Positions 41,642 to 50,275 of a stretch of DNA of 64,000 bases are shown here, one piece after another. Positions within the stretch are counted from its first letter, which is position 1. Each line of letters begins with the position of its first letter. The stretch covers positions 601-64,600 of the forward strand of contig PLZG01000086.1 in the NCBI GenBank assembly GCA_003152075.1, in the 5' to 3' direction. The notes below the pieces were generated by a model. That model ran no database searches. It was not told the origin of the DNA and saw only the letters and a program-made list of their open reading frames with translations. Both the position numbers and the translations under genes were made by a program. Source of the stretch: a candidate division FCPU426 bacterium. GTDB lineage: Bacteria; Oederibacteriota; Muellerivitia; Muellerivitales; Muellerivitaceae.

Positions 41642-42109
41642 TTGGGAGCAAAAGAGTTGCCGAAAAAGATCCTCTTTGTCTGTACTGGAAACACCTGCCG
41701 AAGCCCCATGGCTGAAGGATTGCTGAAAAAAATGGCGGCGGATAACCATTGGCCGGTGGAAGTTCAATCGGCTGGTTTGGCGGCTTTTGCGGGTGTTCCC
41801 CCTGCCCCCGAGGCCGTGGAGGCCTGCCAGGAAAAGGGAGTGGACCTCTCGTCTCATCAAACCCAGCCTCTTAGCAAAACATTGGTTATGGATAGCGACC
41901 TCATTTTGACCATGACGGCAAAGCACAAAGAGATGATTCTCAAGAAGATGCCAGCCCTCCAGGAAAAAGTCAGTTTATTTTCAGAGTTTGCGGATGTGGG
42001 AACGGAAGATATTGATGACCCGGTTGGGCAATCGGTCGAAGTGTATCGGAAAGTTCTTGGTCAAATGGAAGGCTACATTCAAAAAGCGGTGGGTAAATTA
42101 AAAGAATAA
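41642..42109 (+). CDS. ywlE: Low-MW phosphatase, predicted protein arginine phosphatase (YwlE-like)
   Basis: P-loop VCTGNTCRSPMAEGLL with Thr at the YwlE specificity position; DDPVGQSVEVYRK; flanked by tsaC and rpiB as in Bacillus. Confidence 0.85.
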   Translation: MGAKELPKKILFVCTGNTCRSPMAEGLLKKMAADNHWPVEVQSAGLAAFAGVPPAPEAVEACQEKGVDLSSHQTQPLSKTLVMDSDLILTMTAKHKEMILKKMPALQEKVSLFSEFADVGTEDIDDPVGQSVEVYRKVLGQMEGYIQKAVGKLKE

Positions 42110-42154
42110 AGTTGCCTTACTCTTGGGTTACTTTGGAACAAAAATGGGGTTAAC

Positions 42155-42607
42155 ATGAAAATAGCGATTGGGACGGACCACGCCGGTTTTGATACCAAAC
42201 AGGCTCTCGTCAAACATTTAAGCGGTGAGGGCTATCAGGTGGAGGATTTGGGTGCCTATAACTCGGAACCAAGTGATTATCCCCTTTTTGCCGAGAAGGT
42301 GGCGAAATCAGTGTCGTCGAAACAAGCCGACCGGGGCATCCTCATTTGCGGAAACGGCATTGGGATGTCAATCGTGGCTAATAAGTTTCCAGGGGTTCGG
42401 GCCGCCCTGGTCTTCACGGAGAAGATGGCAAAAGAAACCCGGGAACACAACGATTCAAACGTCCTTTCATTAGCGGGTCGAGACCTCCCGGTGGAAACCA
42501 ACTTGAAGCTGGCGGATATTTGGTTAAAAACTTCTTTTACCAATGTCGAACGGCACACCCGAAGAGTTGAAGAAATAAAAGACATCGAAAAAGCTGTCTC
42601 GAAATAG
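42155..42607 (+). CDS. rpiB: Ribose-5-phosphate isomerase B
   Basis: MKIAIGTDHAGFDTKQALVKHL, GILICGNGIGMSIVANKFPGVRAAL, REHNDSNVLSLAGR. Confidence 0.96.
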   Translation: MKIAIGTDHAGFDTKQALVKHLSGEGYQVEDLGAYNSEPSDYPLFAEKVAKSVSSKQADRGILICGNGIGMSIVANKFPGVRAALVFTEKMAKETREHNDSNVLSLAGRDLPVETNLKLADIWLKTSFTNVERHTRRVEEIKDIEKAVSK

Positions 42608-42621
42608 TGGGGTTATTTTAA

Positions 42622-43029
42622 ATGAACCGATGGATTCACCGATTTTTTGCCTTGATGGGTATGGTCTTGTTGACCGGCTGTTCCTTATCCCCTGAGGAAA
42701 AAGTAGCTCGGGAACAGTCCTTGAAACAAACCGTGGATTCCTTTTCCGATTCGGTGGTCCAACAGCGCTGGGATGAGGTTTTCAAGCTAACGGATGGAAG
42801 CTTTGAAAACGTGGATAAAATGAAAAACCATCTCGTGAAACCCTGGATCCAGGATTCCACCTTAACCAGCGGCCAAATCGCCTCCATGGCCTGGATTTCC
42901 GATACTATTGCCAAGGTGAAGTTGAATTGGACCTTTCAGACTGGAAGTGTCGAAAGCTTTTCCAGCGAGACTTTCGTTTGGGTTTGGAAGGGGAATAACT
43001 GGAAGTACCGTGGCCGATCGCTCCGTTAG
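42622..43029 (+). CDS. Small lipoprotein of unknown function
   Basis: MNRWIHRFFALMGMVLLTGCS lipobox; soluble domain with WDEVFKLTDGSF. Confidence 0.7.
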   Translation: MNRWIHRFFALMGMVLLTGCSLSPEEKVAREQSLKQTVDSFSDSVVQQRWDEVFKLTDGSFENVDKMKNHLVKPWIQDSTLTSGQIASMAWISDTIAKVKLNWTFQTGSVESFSSETFVWVWKGNNWKYRGRSLR

Positions 43030-43076
43030 TACGGTTAACCTTTTGTTTTGAGTTTTAAGTGTTTAGTTTTAAGATG

Positions 43077-43115
43077 AAAAAAAAGCTACTCGGTTTTTGC
43101 CGAGTAGTTTTTTTT
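43077..43115. terminator. Bidirectional Rho-independent terminator
   Basis: A-tract + CTACTCGG-TTTTTG-CCGAGTAG + T-tract between convergent lipoprotein gene and rpmB. Confidence 0.93.
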
Positions 43116-43161
43116 GTAAACTAAGAACTTCGAACTCAAAACTACCATACTCCCGAAGGGT

Positions 43162-43434
43162 TTAGCTGGCGGTGGCGACGGGGGCGGGGGACGCTTTGCG
43201 GATAGCTTGGCGTTTTTGAACCTTGCCGGAACGAAGGCAACGGGTGCAAACCAGCACGCGCTGGGGACGGCCATTAATGATGGCGCGGATGGATTGCAAA
43301 TTCGCCATTTGACGGCGCAAATGAATGCCGGTGATGTTCAACCCGATTCCACCGGTCTTTTTGGGTTTACCCCGACGGGTGATCTTGCGCGCCTTGATGG
43401 GGCCTTTTGAGCAAATGTCACAAACTTGAGCCAT
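43162..43434 (-). CDS. rpmB: 50S ribosomal protein L28 (Cys-containing)
   Basis: MAQVCDICSKGP...NLQSIRAIINGRPQRVLVCTRCLRSGKVQK. Confidence 0.92.
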   Translation of the reverse strand: MAQVCDICSKGPIKARKITRRGKPKKTGGIGLNITGIHLRRQMANLQSIRAIINGRPQRVLVCTRCLRSGKVQKRQAIRKASPAPVATAS

Positions 43435-43469
43435 GGAAATACTCCTCTTTTCTTGAACAACGAGGGCGC

Positions 43470-43499
43470 ATTATAAGCAAAGGGTTTCAAGATAAACAA
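43470..43499 (-). promoter_or_regulatory. Promoter of rpmB
   Basis: Minus strand TTGTTT (43499-43494), 18 bp spacer, TATAAT (43475-43470). Confidence 0.65.
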
Positions 43500-43589
43500 G
43501 TATTTTTCCCCTAAAACCCCTTAGAATCACCCATAAACCCATTGCAGGGGCGGCCCCGTGAACCGTTCCACTGTTGGCCCGTTTAGGTG

Positions 43590-43615
43590 CCCTGGGTGGG
43601 CCAGGCCCACCCTAC
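43590..43615. repeat. REP-like palindrome GGGTGGGCC-A-GGCCCACCC
   Basis: Perfect 9 bp inverted repeat directly upstream of recG; typical of small dispersed palindromes. Confidence 0.6.
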
Positions 43616-43640
43616 CGCATGGTTTAACCTGAGGTATCGA

Positions 43641-46019
43641 ATGCCTACCATCGCCCAACAATTAGAAAGTTGCCTAAAGCCCCTTCGTTTGGAGATTCGA
43701 AATGGTTGCGGGAATAAATCCGTATCCGGCGGGTTGGATCGGTACATGATGGAAAGGTGTGACGTTCTTTTGGCGGCTATCCCGGGGAATGAGGAAGAAG
43801 AGAAAGCCCTTCGTGTATTTCTTCGAAAACTTCGATCGGATTTTTCCCAGTATATGACGCTGGAGTCCAACGGGAGAAAAGAGTTGGTAACCCGGGCAGG
43901 ACTAGAATTGAGCCGCTGGTCGAAACGTCCAACCCAAAGCCTTTCCAAAGGTAAGCTGAGTTTGTCTGACCCCCTTACAGGATTCATTCCGAAGGATAAG
44001 CGCCGGGCCTTTCATTTGACCTCTTTGAAGACGGTGGATGACCTTCTTCGCTATTCGCCTAAATGGGCCCTTCACCAGTCCCTTTTTACCCCCATAGCCC
44101 AATGCGCCAACCGGGAGGAACCTTATTTCATTAAAGCTCGAATCAATGGCATTTCTCAGATGCGCCGGGGCCATCTTGAAACTATTATGGTGAACTTGGA
44201 AGACGGTACCGGTCATTTGAACTGGATTTGGTTCAACCGGCCTTACCTGAAAAAGGAACTCGAAAATGGCCGCTGGGTGATATTGCATGAGACCCCACAG
44301 GTGTCAAAGTGGGGGAAGCAAATAACGGGTAAGGCCGAAACCTACGAGTTCCTGTCCCCGGAAGAAGAAAAGGAACTTCAAGCCGGTAAGGCAATTGTCT
44401 TTTACCCCTCAACACATACCCTAACCCAGCCCTTTTGGCGACAAATCCTCAACGAGGTTTTAGGTAAGTATCAAAGCCTGCTCCCCCAAGATAAGGACCC
44501 AAAATCTCGTTTTGGGAAGATGGGTCTTGTTGAGGCTCTCTTAGGTATTCACCGGCCGGCCAGCCTGGAAGAGTTTGAGGAGGCCCGTAAAAGGCTGGCT
44601 TATGACGAACTCCTAACCCTTCAAACCTTTTTAATCATGAAGCGCAAGCAAATCGAGAAACGCGAAAAAGGACGCAAGTATAATTTTGAGGGGGAAAGAA
44701 TCCTGAAGTTCAGGAAGAGCATTCCCTATCAGTTAACCCAAGCCCAAAAGAAGGTCGTGAGGGAAATTCGTGAGGATTTGGCCAAGCCTTATCCCATGAA
44801 CCGGCTTCTGCAAGGGGATGTGGGCAGTGGGAAGACTCTGGTGGCGGCCATTTCTTTCCTTTATGCCGCCGATTCTGGGCTCCAAAGCGCCTTTATGGCA
44901 CCTACGGAAATTTTGGCCCATCAGCATTACCGTAATCTTCAAAAACTATTGGAGCCTGTTGGACTAAAAACCCTTTTGCTGACTAGCGACATGAAAACCA
45001 AGGCCAAAAGGGAAGCGTTGGAGCTGATGGCATTAGGCCTGGTAGATGTGGCAATTGGCACCCATGCGGTTTTGGAAGGCGGGGTAAAGTTTAAAAACCT
45101 GGGGTTCCTGGTGATTGATGAGCGACATAAGTTTGGAGTTATGCAAAGGGCGGCGCTAGAAGAAAAAGGGAAATGGCCCGATTGCTTGATGATGACCGCT
45201 ACACCCTTTCCAAGGGCTCTGGTATTGACCGAGTATGGTGATACTGATTTATCCTTACTTGACGAATTTCCCAAGGGACGAAAGGCGATTCAAACCTTTT
45301 GGAAGAGTGACAGTAAAAAAGATGAGGTTTACCAGTTTGCGAAAGAACGTCTGTTAAAGGGCGAGCAGGTCTTTTGGGTGTTCCCGGTGGTGGATGAATC
45401 CAAAAACTTCTTAAAGTCAGCTGTCCAGATGTATCAGCATTTCCAAAAAGAGGTTTTTCATGGGTTTCGAGTGGGTCTTCTTCATGGCAAAATGAAGAAG
45501 GAGGAAAAAGAAGAAGTCATGCGGGCCTTTGCCCAAAAGGAAATTCAACTTTTGGTCGCGACAACCGTGGTGGAAGTTGGAGTCGACATAGCCAACGCTA
45601 CCTTGATGGTGGTGGAACACGCTGAGCGTTTTGGGCTGGCCCAACTACATCAATTGCGGGGACGGGTGGGAAGGGGAGAAAACCAATCCTACTGTTTTCT
45701 TTTAACATCTCCCGTAATGTCGAGTGACGCGGTGGAACGTATGAAAGTAATGGTTTCCACATTGGACGGTTTTAAACTTTCGGAATTTGACTTGAGAATG
45801 AGGGGGCCTGGCGAGATATTCGGAGTGGCCCAATCAGGCCGCCGGGAAGGTGGAATTGTGGATTTGAAACGAGACGTTGATGTAGTGGAAGAGGCCCGTA
45901 AAATGGGCTTGGCCATTTTAGAAAAGGATTCCCGTTTAAAGTTGCCGGAGAATAATCGCCTTCGTGAAAGCCTGCATACGAAATACCATCAATTGTTGGA
46001 CTTGGCTCAGATTTCATAA
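43641..46019 (+). CDS. recG: ATP-dependent DNA helicase RecG
   Basis: Wedge/OB domain, RLLQGDVGSGKTLVAAISFLYA, MAPTEILAHQHY, LMMTATPFPR, QLRGRVGRGENQSYCFLL, DLRMRGPGEIFG. Confidence 0.95.
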   Translation: MPTIAQQLESCLKPLRLEIRNGCGNKSVSGGLDRYMMERCDVLLAAIPGNEEEEKALRVFLRKLRSDFSQYMTLESNGRKELVTRAGLELSRWSKRPTQSLSKGKLSLSDPLTGFIPKDKRRAFHLTSLKTVDDLLRYSPKWALHQSLFTPIAQCANREEPYFIKARINGISQMRRGHLETIMVNLEDGTGHLNWIWFNRPYLKKELENGRWVILHETPQVSKWGKQITGKAETYEFLSPEEEKELQAGKAIVFYPSTHTLTQPFWRQILNEVLGKYQSLLPQDKDPKSRFGKMGLVEALLGIHRPASLEEFEEARKRLAYDELLTLQTFLIMKRKQIEKREKGRKYNFEGERILKFRKSIPYQLTQAQKKVVREIREDLAKPYPMNRLLQGDVGSGKTLVAAISFLYAADSGLQSAFMAPTEILAHQHYRNLQKLLEPVGLKTLLLTSDMKTKAKREALELMALGLVDVAIGTHAVLEGGVKFKNLGFLVIDERHKFGVMQRAALEEKGKWPDCLMMTATPFPRALVLTEYGDTDLSLLDEFPKGRKAIQTFWKSDSKKDEVYQFAKERLLKGEQVFWVFPVVDESKNFLKSAVQMYQHFQKEVFHGFRVGLLHGKMKKEEKEEVMRAFAQKEIQLLVATTVVEVGVDIANATLMVVEHAERFGLAQLHQLRGRVGRGENQSYCFLLTSPVMSSDAVERMKVMVSTLDGFKLSEFDLRMRGPGEIFGVAQSGRREGGIVDLKRDVDVVEEARKMGLAILEKDSRLKLPENNRLRESLHTKYHQLLDLAQIS

Positions 46020-46032
46020 ACTTGGATGAATT

Positions 46033-46611
46033 ATGCGCATCATCGCTGGAAAATTTAAAAGTCGTTCGGTTAAGGCACCCAAGAACATGAAGATCCGCCC
46101 AACCTCGGACAAGGTAAAGGGGGCACTTTTCAACATGTTGGAGCCCCTTGAGGGAAGCAGCGTGGTAGATTTTTACGCCGGCACCGGTAATCTTGGAATA
46201 GAGGCCCTTAGCCGTATGGCGTCCGAAGTGATCTTCGTGGAGAAGGGAATTGAGAGTTTAAAGTTAATTCGTGAAAACCTCGAGGCTTTTGGAATAAATC
46301 CTAAGGCAACAGGGTCGAATGTCCGCATTTTAGCCTCTGAGGTGGCCAGCGCCTTTTATTTGCTTCATCAAGAGGGCAAAAAATTTGATATCCTACTGGC
46401 CGATCCACCATATGAAGCCGGGGTTTTGAAACGCCTTCAAAATCTTTTGGTTCAATATCCGATATTAAAAGAAGATGGCATTTTCGCCATTGAACATGGA
46501 GCAAAGGATACGGATTTAGGAGGAAACTTTCCCTATCCCATGATCAGGCAGAAGAAATACGGGGATACGTTACTAACGCTTTTTAAAAACGAATCCGCTG
46601 CTAGCGGATAA
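46033..46611 (+). CDS. rsmD: 16S rRNA (guanine(966)-N(2))-methyltransferase
   Basis: MRIIAGKFKSRSVKAPKNMKIRPTSDKVKGALFNML, DFYAGTGNLGIEALSR, LLADPPYE. Confidence 0.95.
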   Translation: MRIIAGKFKSRSVKAPKNMKIRPTSDKVKGALFNMLEPLEGSSVVDFYAGTGNLGIEALSRMASEVIFVEKGIESLKLIRENLEAFGINPKATGSNVRILASEVASAFYLLHQEGKKFDILLADPPYEAGVLKRLQNLLVQYPILKEDGIFAIEHGAKDTDLGGNFPYPMIRQKKYGDTLLTLFKNESAASG

Positions 46612-46654
46612 TTAATATCCCCCTTTGTTAAAGTGGGGAGAAAGAAAAGATGAA

Positions 46655-47140
46655 ATGCCAAATAAAAGAATAGTCGGACTTTATCCAGGTTCCTTCGACC
46701 CCGTCACCAACGGACATTTAGACATCGCCCGGCGGGCTCATGACATGTGTGATGAAATGTACGTATCAGTGGTTGCCAACCCGTCCAAAAACGCCATTTT
46801 CTCGGTGGAGGAAAGGGTTGAACTCCTAAAGAAAACCACTAAACACTTGAAGGGGGTCCATATTTCCTCTTTCAACGGTTTGCTGGTGGACTATGCTAAA
46901 CAAATCAAGGCCAATATTATTTTCCGGGGTCTGCGCGCGGTTTCCGACTTCGAATATGAATTCCAGATGGCCCTAATCAATCGAACTCTTCACCCTAAAA
47001 TCGAAGTTGTGTTCCTGGTCCCCAATGAAAAGTTCATCTTCCTCTCTTCCAGCGCCATCAAGGAAGTGGCCAACTTGGGCGGAGACGTCACTCCTTTTGT
47101 TCCAGCGGTGGTCGAAAAGGCCTTGCGCCGGATATATTGA
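46655..47140 (+). CDS. coaD: Phosphopantetheine adenylyltransferase
   Basis: GLYPGSFDPVTNGHLDIARRA, IFRGLRAVSDFEYEFQMALINRTL, SSSAIKEVANLGGDVTPFVP. Confidence 0.97.
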   Translation: MPNKRIVGLYPGSFDPVTNGHLDIARRAHDMCDEMYVSVVANPSKNAIFSVEERVELLKKTTKHLKGVHISSFNGLLVDYAKQIKANIIFRGLRAVSDFEYEFQMALINRTLHPKIEVVFLVPNEKFIFLSSSAIKEVANLGGDVTPFVPAVVEKALRRIY

Positions 47141-47226
47141 TTCTCACTCGTATAACCCTTGCAAAATCGTGAATCGATCAGCCTTGCCAACTCGAGGTAA
47201 AATCCCGATTAATATCTCTGAGCGGG

Positions 47227-47271
47227 ATGAAGAAAAAGTTCTAAAAACGAACTTTTTCCTATCTTCGTCAC
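47227..47271. terminator. Putative hairpin/terminator after coaD
   Basis: AAAAAGTTC-TAAAAAC-GAACTTTTT with outer GATGAAGA/TCTTCGTC arms; AT-rich, weak. Confidence 0.4.
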
Positions 47272-47390
47272 GAATAATCCTTTGAAAACCAAGTGCTTAA
47301 AGCGATTCGTTCCAAGCTCGTGGCCGCTGACAGGGTAAAAGAACAATTTATTTGCACCCTGTGAAAAGCCCTTTAAAAGGGGGTATTTCC

Positions 47391-47420
47391 TTGACACTCA
47401 AAGAGAGCCATTCCTATAAT
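47391..47420 (+). promoter_or_regulatory. Consensus sigma70-type promoter of yceD-rpmF-plsX-fab operon
   Basis: TTGACA (47391-47396), 18 bp, TATAAT (47415-47420). Confidence 0.85.
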
Positions 47421-47482
47421 CCCCCCTGCTGTTTTAAGGCTATTCAACCTTATTTTTGGCTGGGAAGGGAGGAGGCGCAACG

Positions 47483-48004
47483 ATGTTGAAGGTGGAATTG
47501 CGCACTCTGGAGTACGAAGACCTCATTTTAGAGGAAAAGGGCTGGGCAAAAGCCCTTGGAATCGAGTTAGAGCCTCAACTTAACCCTGAGCCGCTTGAGA
47601 TTTATTGTGAACTTTCCAAAAGCGGGGACTTGATCGCGGCCAAGGGCTGGGTCAAGGGCAAGATGCTTCTTTCTTGCGACCGCTGCCTGAAAGAGTTTGA
47701 GAACCCTTACAAGTCTTTTTTCGAGATCCACTACCGATCCCAATGCGTGGAAGAAGAGCAGGAAAAAGACGAGGTTTTTCCCGAGGGGGAATTTGAGATT
47801 GTTTATTTTGAGGGCGATCTCCTGGACGTAGCGGACCAGGTTCGTCAAACGGTCCTTCTTTCCGTTCCCATGAGGGCCTTGTGCAAGGAAGACTGCCGCG
47901 GCCTCTGCGGGGGTTGCGGGTGTGACTTAAACTTGAGCACCTGCGGGTGTTCCGGGCCACCGCCCGATTCGCGGTGGGAGGCTTTGAGAAAATTGAAATT
48001 TTGA
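47483..48004 (+). CDS. yceD: YceD/DUF177 family protein
   Basis: LLSCDRCLKEFENPYKSFFEIHY, LSVPMRALCKEDCRGLCGGCGCDLN; directly upstream of rpmF. Confidence 0.92.
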   Translation: MLKVELRTLEYEDLILEEKGWAKALGIELEPQLNPEPLEIYCELSKSGDLIAAKGWVKGKMLLSCDRCLKEFENPYKSFFEIHYRSQCVEEEQEKDEVFPEGEFEIVYFEGDLLDVADQVRQTVLLSVPMRALCKEDCRGLCGGCGCDLNLSTCGCSGPPPDSRWEALRKLKF

Positions 48005-48022
48005 ATTTATTTGGAGGTAGTC

Positions 48023-48205
48023 ATGGCGAATCCTAAACGGCGGCATTCACGTCAGCGCCGGGATAAGCGTCGCACCAACTGGAAAATCAAGACCAAGTCG
48101 CTCTCGGTTTGCCCCCAGTGCAAAAGCGCTAAAATGCCCCATCGGGTATGTCCCACCTGCGGTTACTACAAAGGCAAAGAAGTCGTTGTTGTTGATATTG
48201 CCTAA
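48023..48205 (+). CDS. rpmF: 50S ribosomal protein L32
   Basis: MANPKRRHSRQRRDKRRTNWKIKTKSLSVCPQCKSAKMPHRVCPTCGYYKGKEV. Confidence 0.97.
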   Translation: MANPKRRHSRQRRDKRRTNWKIKTKSLSVCPQCKSAKMPHRVCPTCGYYKGKEVVVVDIA

Positions 48206-48217
48206 ATCCTTAAAACC

Positions 48218-49282
48218 ATGAAAATTGCTTTGGACGCGATGGGCGGAGACCACGCCCCCCGGGAAACAGTACAGGGGGCTGTTCTAGCTGTCCAAGACGC
48301 GGAAATCCTTGGGATGTCGAACCACGACCTGGAAATGGTTTTGGTCGGCAAAAGAGAGGTTATCGAGAAGGAGCTCGCCAGCGCGGGGAACTATCCTAAA
48401 AAATCCATTTCAATCGTGGACGCCCGTGAAGTAGTTGAAATGAGCGATCACCCGGCTCACGCTTGCAAACAAAAGCGGGATTCTTCGATTGTTCGTTGCG
48501 CGGGATTGGTCAAAACGGGCGAGGTGGCCGCGACCATCTCCGCTGGCAATTCCGGAGCCGCCATGGCGGCAGCCCTCATGATGTGCGGACGCATTGACGG
48601 GGTATTAAGACCCGCAATTGTCACTTTGGTCCCCAGCATCAATGGCTTTTCCGTTTTGGTCGACGCTGGCGCCAACGTGGATTGCAAGGCCAAGCACTTG
48701 CTTCAATTTGCCCTCATGGGGGACGTTCTCGCCCGAGCTGTTTTGAACTTTAAAAGCCCCAGAGTCGGGCTTCTTTCCATCGGTGAAGAAGAAACGAAGG
48801 GCAACGAATTGGTTTTTGAGACCCAGGCGCTTTTGAAGAAAGTCCCCTTAAACTATATTGGAAATACCGAGGGACGCGATATCGTCAACGGCAATTGCGA
48901 CGTGACTGTTTGTGACGGGTTCGTTGGAAATGTGGCACTGAAGTCCATTGAAGGTGTAGGCGAAATGGTCTTTAACGGACTGACAAAGGAAATTAAGTCG
49001 AACCTGATTACGCTGATCGGCGGCTTGATCGCTAGGCCGGCTTTTAAACGTTTTAAGAAACATGTTGATTGGCGTGAGTTTGGCGGGGCCCCCCTATTGG
49101 GGATTGACGGTTTGAATCTGATTTCCCATGGAAAATCCGACGCTTTCGCCATTAAGAATGCCGTGAGGATGGCCGTCCGTTGCGTGAACCACGATATGAA
49201 CGCTGTTTTGAAGAAACAAATTAACGATTACGGCCAAGTGGCCGACAAACCCGAAACAAATAAGTCAGGGGAGTCAAAGTGA
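48218..49282 (+). CDS. plsX: Phosphate acyltransferase PlsX
   Basis: MKIALDAMGGDHAPRETVQGAV, ISAGNSGAAMAAALM, GAPLLGIDGLNLISHG. Confidence 0.97.
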   Translation: MKIALDAMGGDHAPRETVQGAVLAVQDAEILGMSNHDLEMVLVGKREVIEKELASAGNYPKKSISIVDAREVVEMSDHPAHACKQKRDSSIVRCAGLVKTGEVAATISAGNSGAAMAAALMMCGRIDGVLRPAIVTLVPSINGFSVLVDAGANVDCKAKHLLQFALMGDVLARAVLNFKSPRVGLLSIGEEETKGNELVFETQALLKKVPLNYIGNTEGRDIVNGNCDVTVCDGFVGNVALKSIEGVGEMVFNGLTKEIKSNLITLIGGLIARPAFKRFKKHVDWREFGGAPLLGIDGLNLISHGKSDAFAIKNAVRMAVRCVNHDMNAVLKKQINDYGQVADKPETNKSGESK

Positions 49283-50271
49283 GCCAGAAAATTCACGCGG
49301 GGTTTTTAGGGACCGGTTCCTACCTTCCTGAGAAGATACTGACCAACAAGGACATGGAAAAAATCGTCGAAACGACCGATGAGTGGATTGTTACCCGCAC
49401 CGGGATTCGCGAAAGGCACATTGCCGCTGAGAACGAATCCACCTCCGATATGGCCACGGAAGCGGCCAAAAGAGCCCTTCGGAAATCGGGTCTGAAGCCC
49501 ACCGATTTAGACCTCATCATCGTTAGTACCATTACCTCCGATATGCCAACACCCTCGACCGCTTGTTTGGTCCAGGCCAAGCTGGGTGCCCCCCAGGCGG
49601 CCGCATTTGACCTTTCGGCGGCTTGTTCCGGTTTTGTCTATGGCCTGGCGGTTGCCAAATCATTCGTGGAAAGCGGACATTACAAACATATCCTCCTGAT
49701 TGGCGCCGAAAAACTGACGGCCTTCATGGATTGGAAGGACCGCACCACTTGCGTGCTTTTTGGGGACGGAGCGGGAGCCGCCATCATCGGGCCGGTCCCG
49801 GCCGATGGCCACGAAATTATTTCCACCTTCATGGCGGCCAATGGCTGTGAGGCTGACCTACTTAAAATTCCAGGTGGCGGATCAAAAACTCCCACTTCCG
49901 AACAGTCCATTCATGACCGACTCCATTTTCTTAAGATGCAGGGGAAGGAAATATTCAAAATTGGCGTGACAGTCATGGTTGAGGCCGCCAGGAAAGTCGT
50001 TAAGGATGCTGGCCTAACGATAGAACAGGTATCCATGCTGATTCCCCATCAGGCAAATATGCGCATTATTCAAGCTGTCGGAGAGAGGCTGGAAATTCCG
50101 GCTGAAAAGGTTTATGTGACGGTCGATAAAATGGGAAATACATCCGCAGCTTCCATTATTCTCGCCCTCGATGAGGCGATTGACCGAAACAAATTGAAAA
50201 AAGGCGATTACGTGGTAATGGTTGCCGTTGGGGCAGGAACGACTTACGCTTCGGCTTTGGTAAGGTGGTAG
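49279..50271 (+). CDS. fabH: Beta-ketoacyl-ACP synthase III
   Basis: GTGSYLPEKILTNKDMEKIVETTDEWIVTRTGIRERHIA, FDLSAACSGFVYGL, IPHQANMRII. Confidence 0.97.
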   Translation: MSQKIHAGFLGTGSYLPEKILTNKDMEKIVETTDEWIVTRTGIRERHIAAENESTSDMATEAAKRALRKSGLKPTDLDLIIVSTITSDMPTPSTACLVQAKLGAPQAAAFDLSAACSGFVYGLAVAKSFVESGHYKHILLIGAEKLTAFMDWKDRTTCVLFGDGAGAAIIGPVPADGHEIISTFMAANGCEADLLKIPGGGSKTPTSEQSIHDRLHFLKMQGKEIFKIGVTVMVEAARKVVKDAGLTIEQVSMLIPHQANMRIIQAVGERLEIPAEKVYVTVDKMGNTSAASIILALDEAIDRNKLKKGDYVVMVAVGAGTTYASALVRW

Positions 50272-50275
50272 CACC

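Noticed and set aside
37305-43620. Short palindromes as CRISPR repeats
   Set aside because: Single, unrelated copies with no regular spacer spacing and no cas genes.
47140-47483. 343 nt gap as a possible RNase P, tmRNA or SRP RNA gene
   Set aside because: No recognisable signature motifs; only a hairpin and a promoter could be supported.
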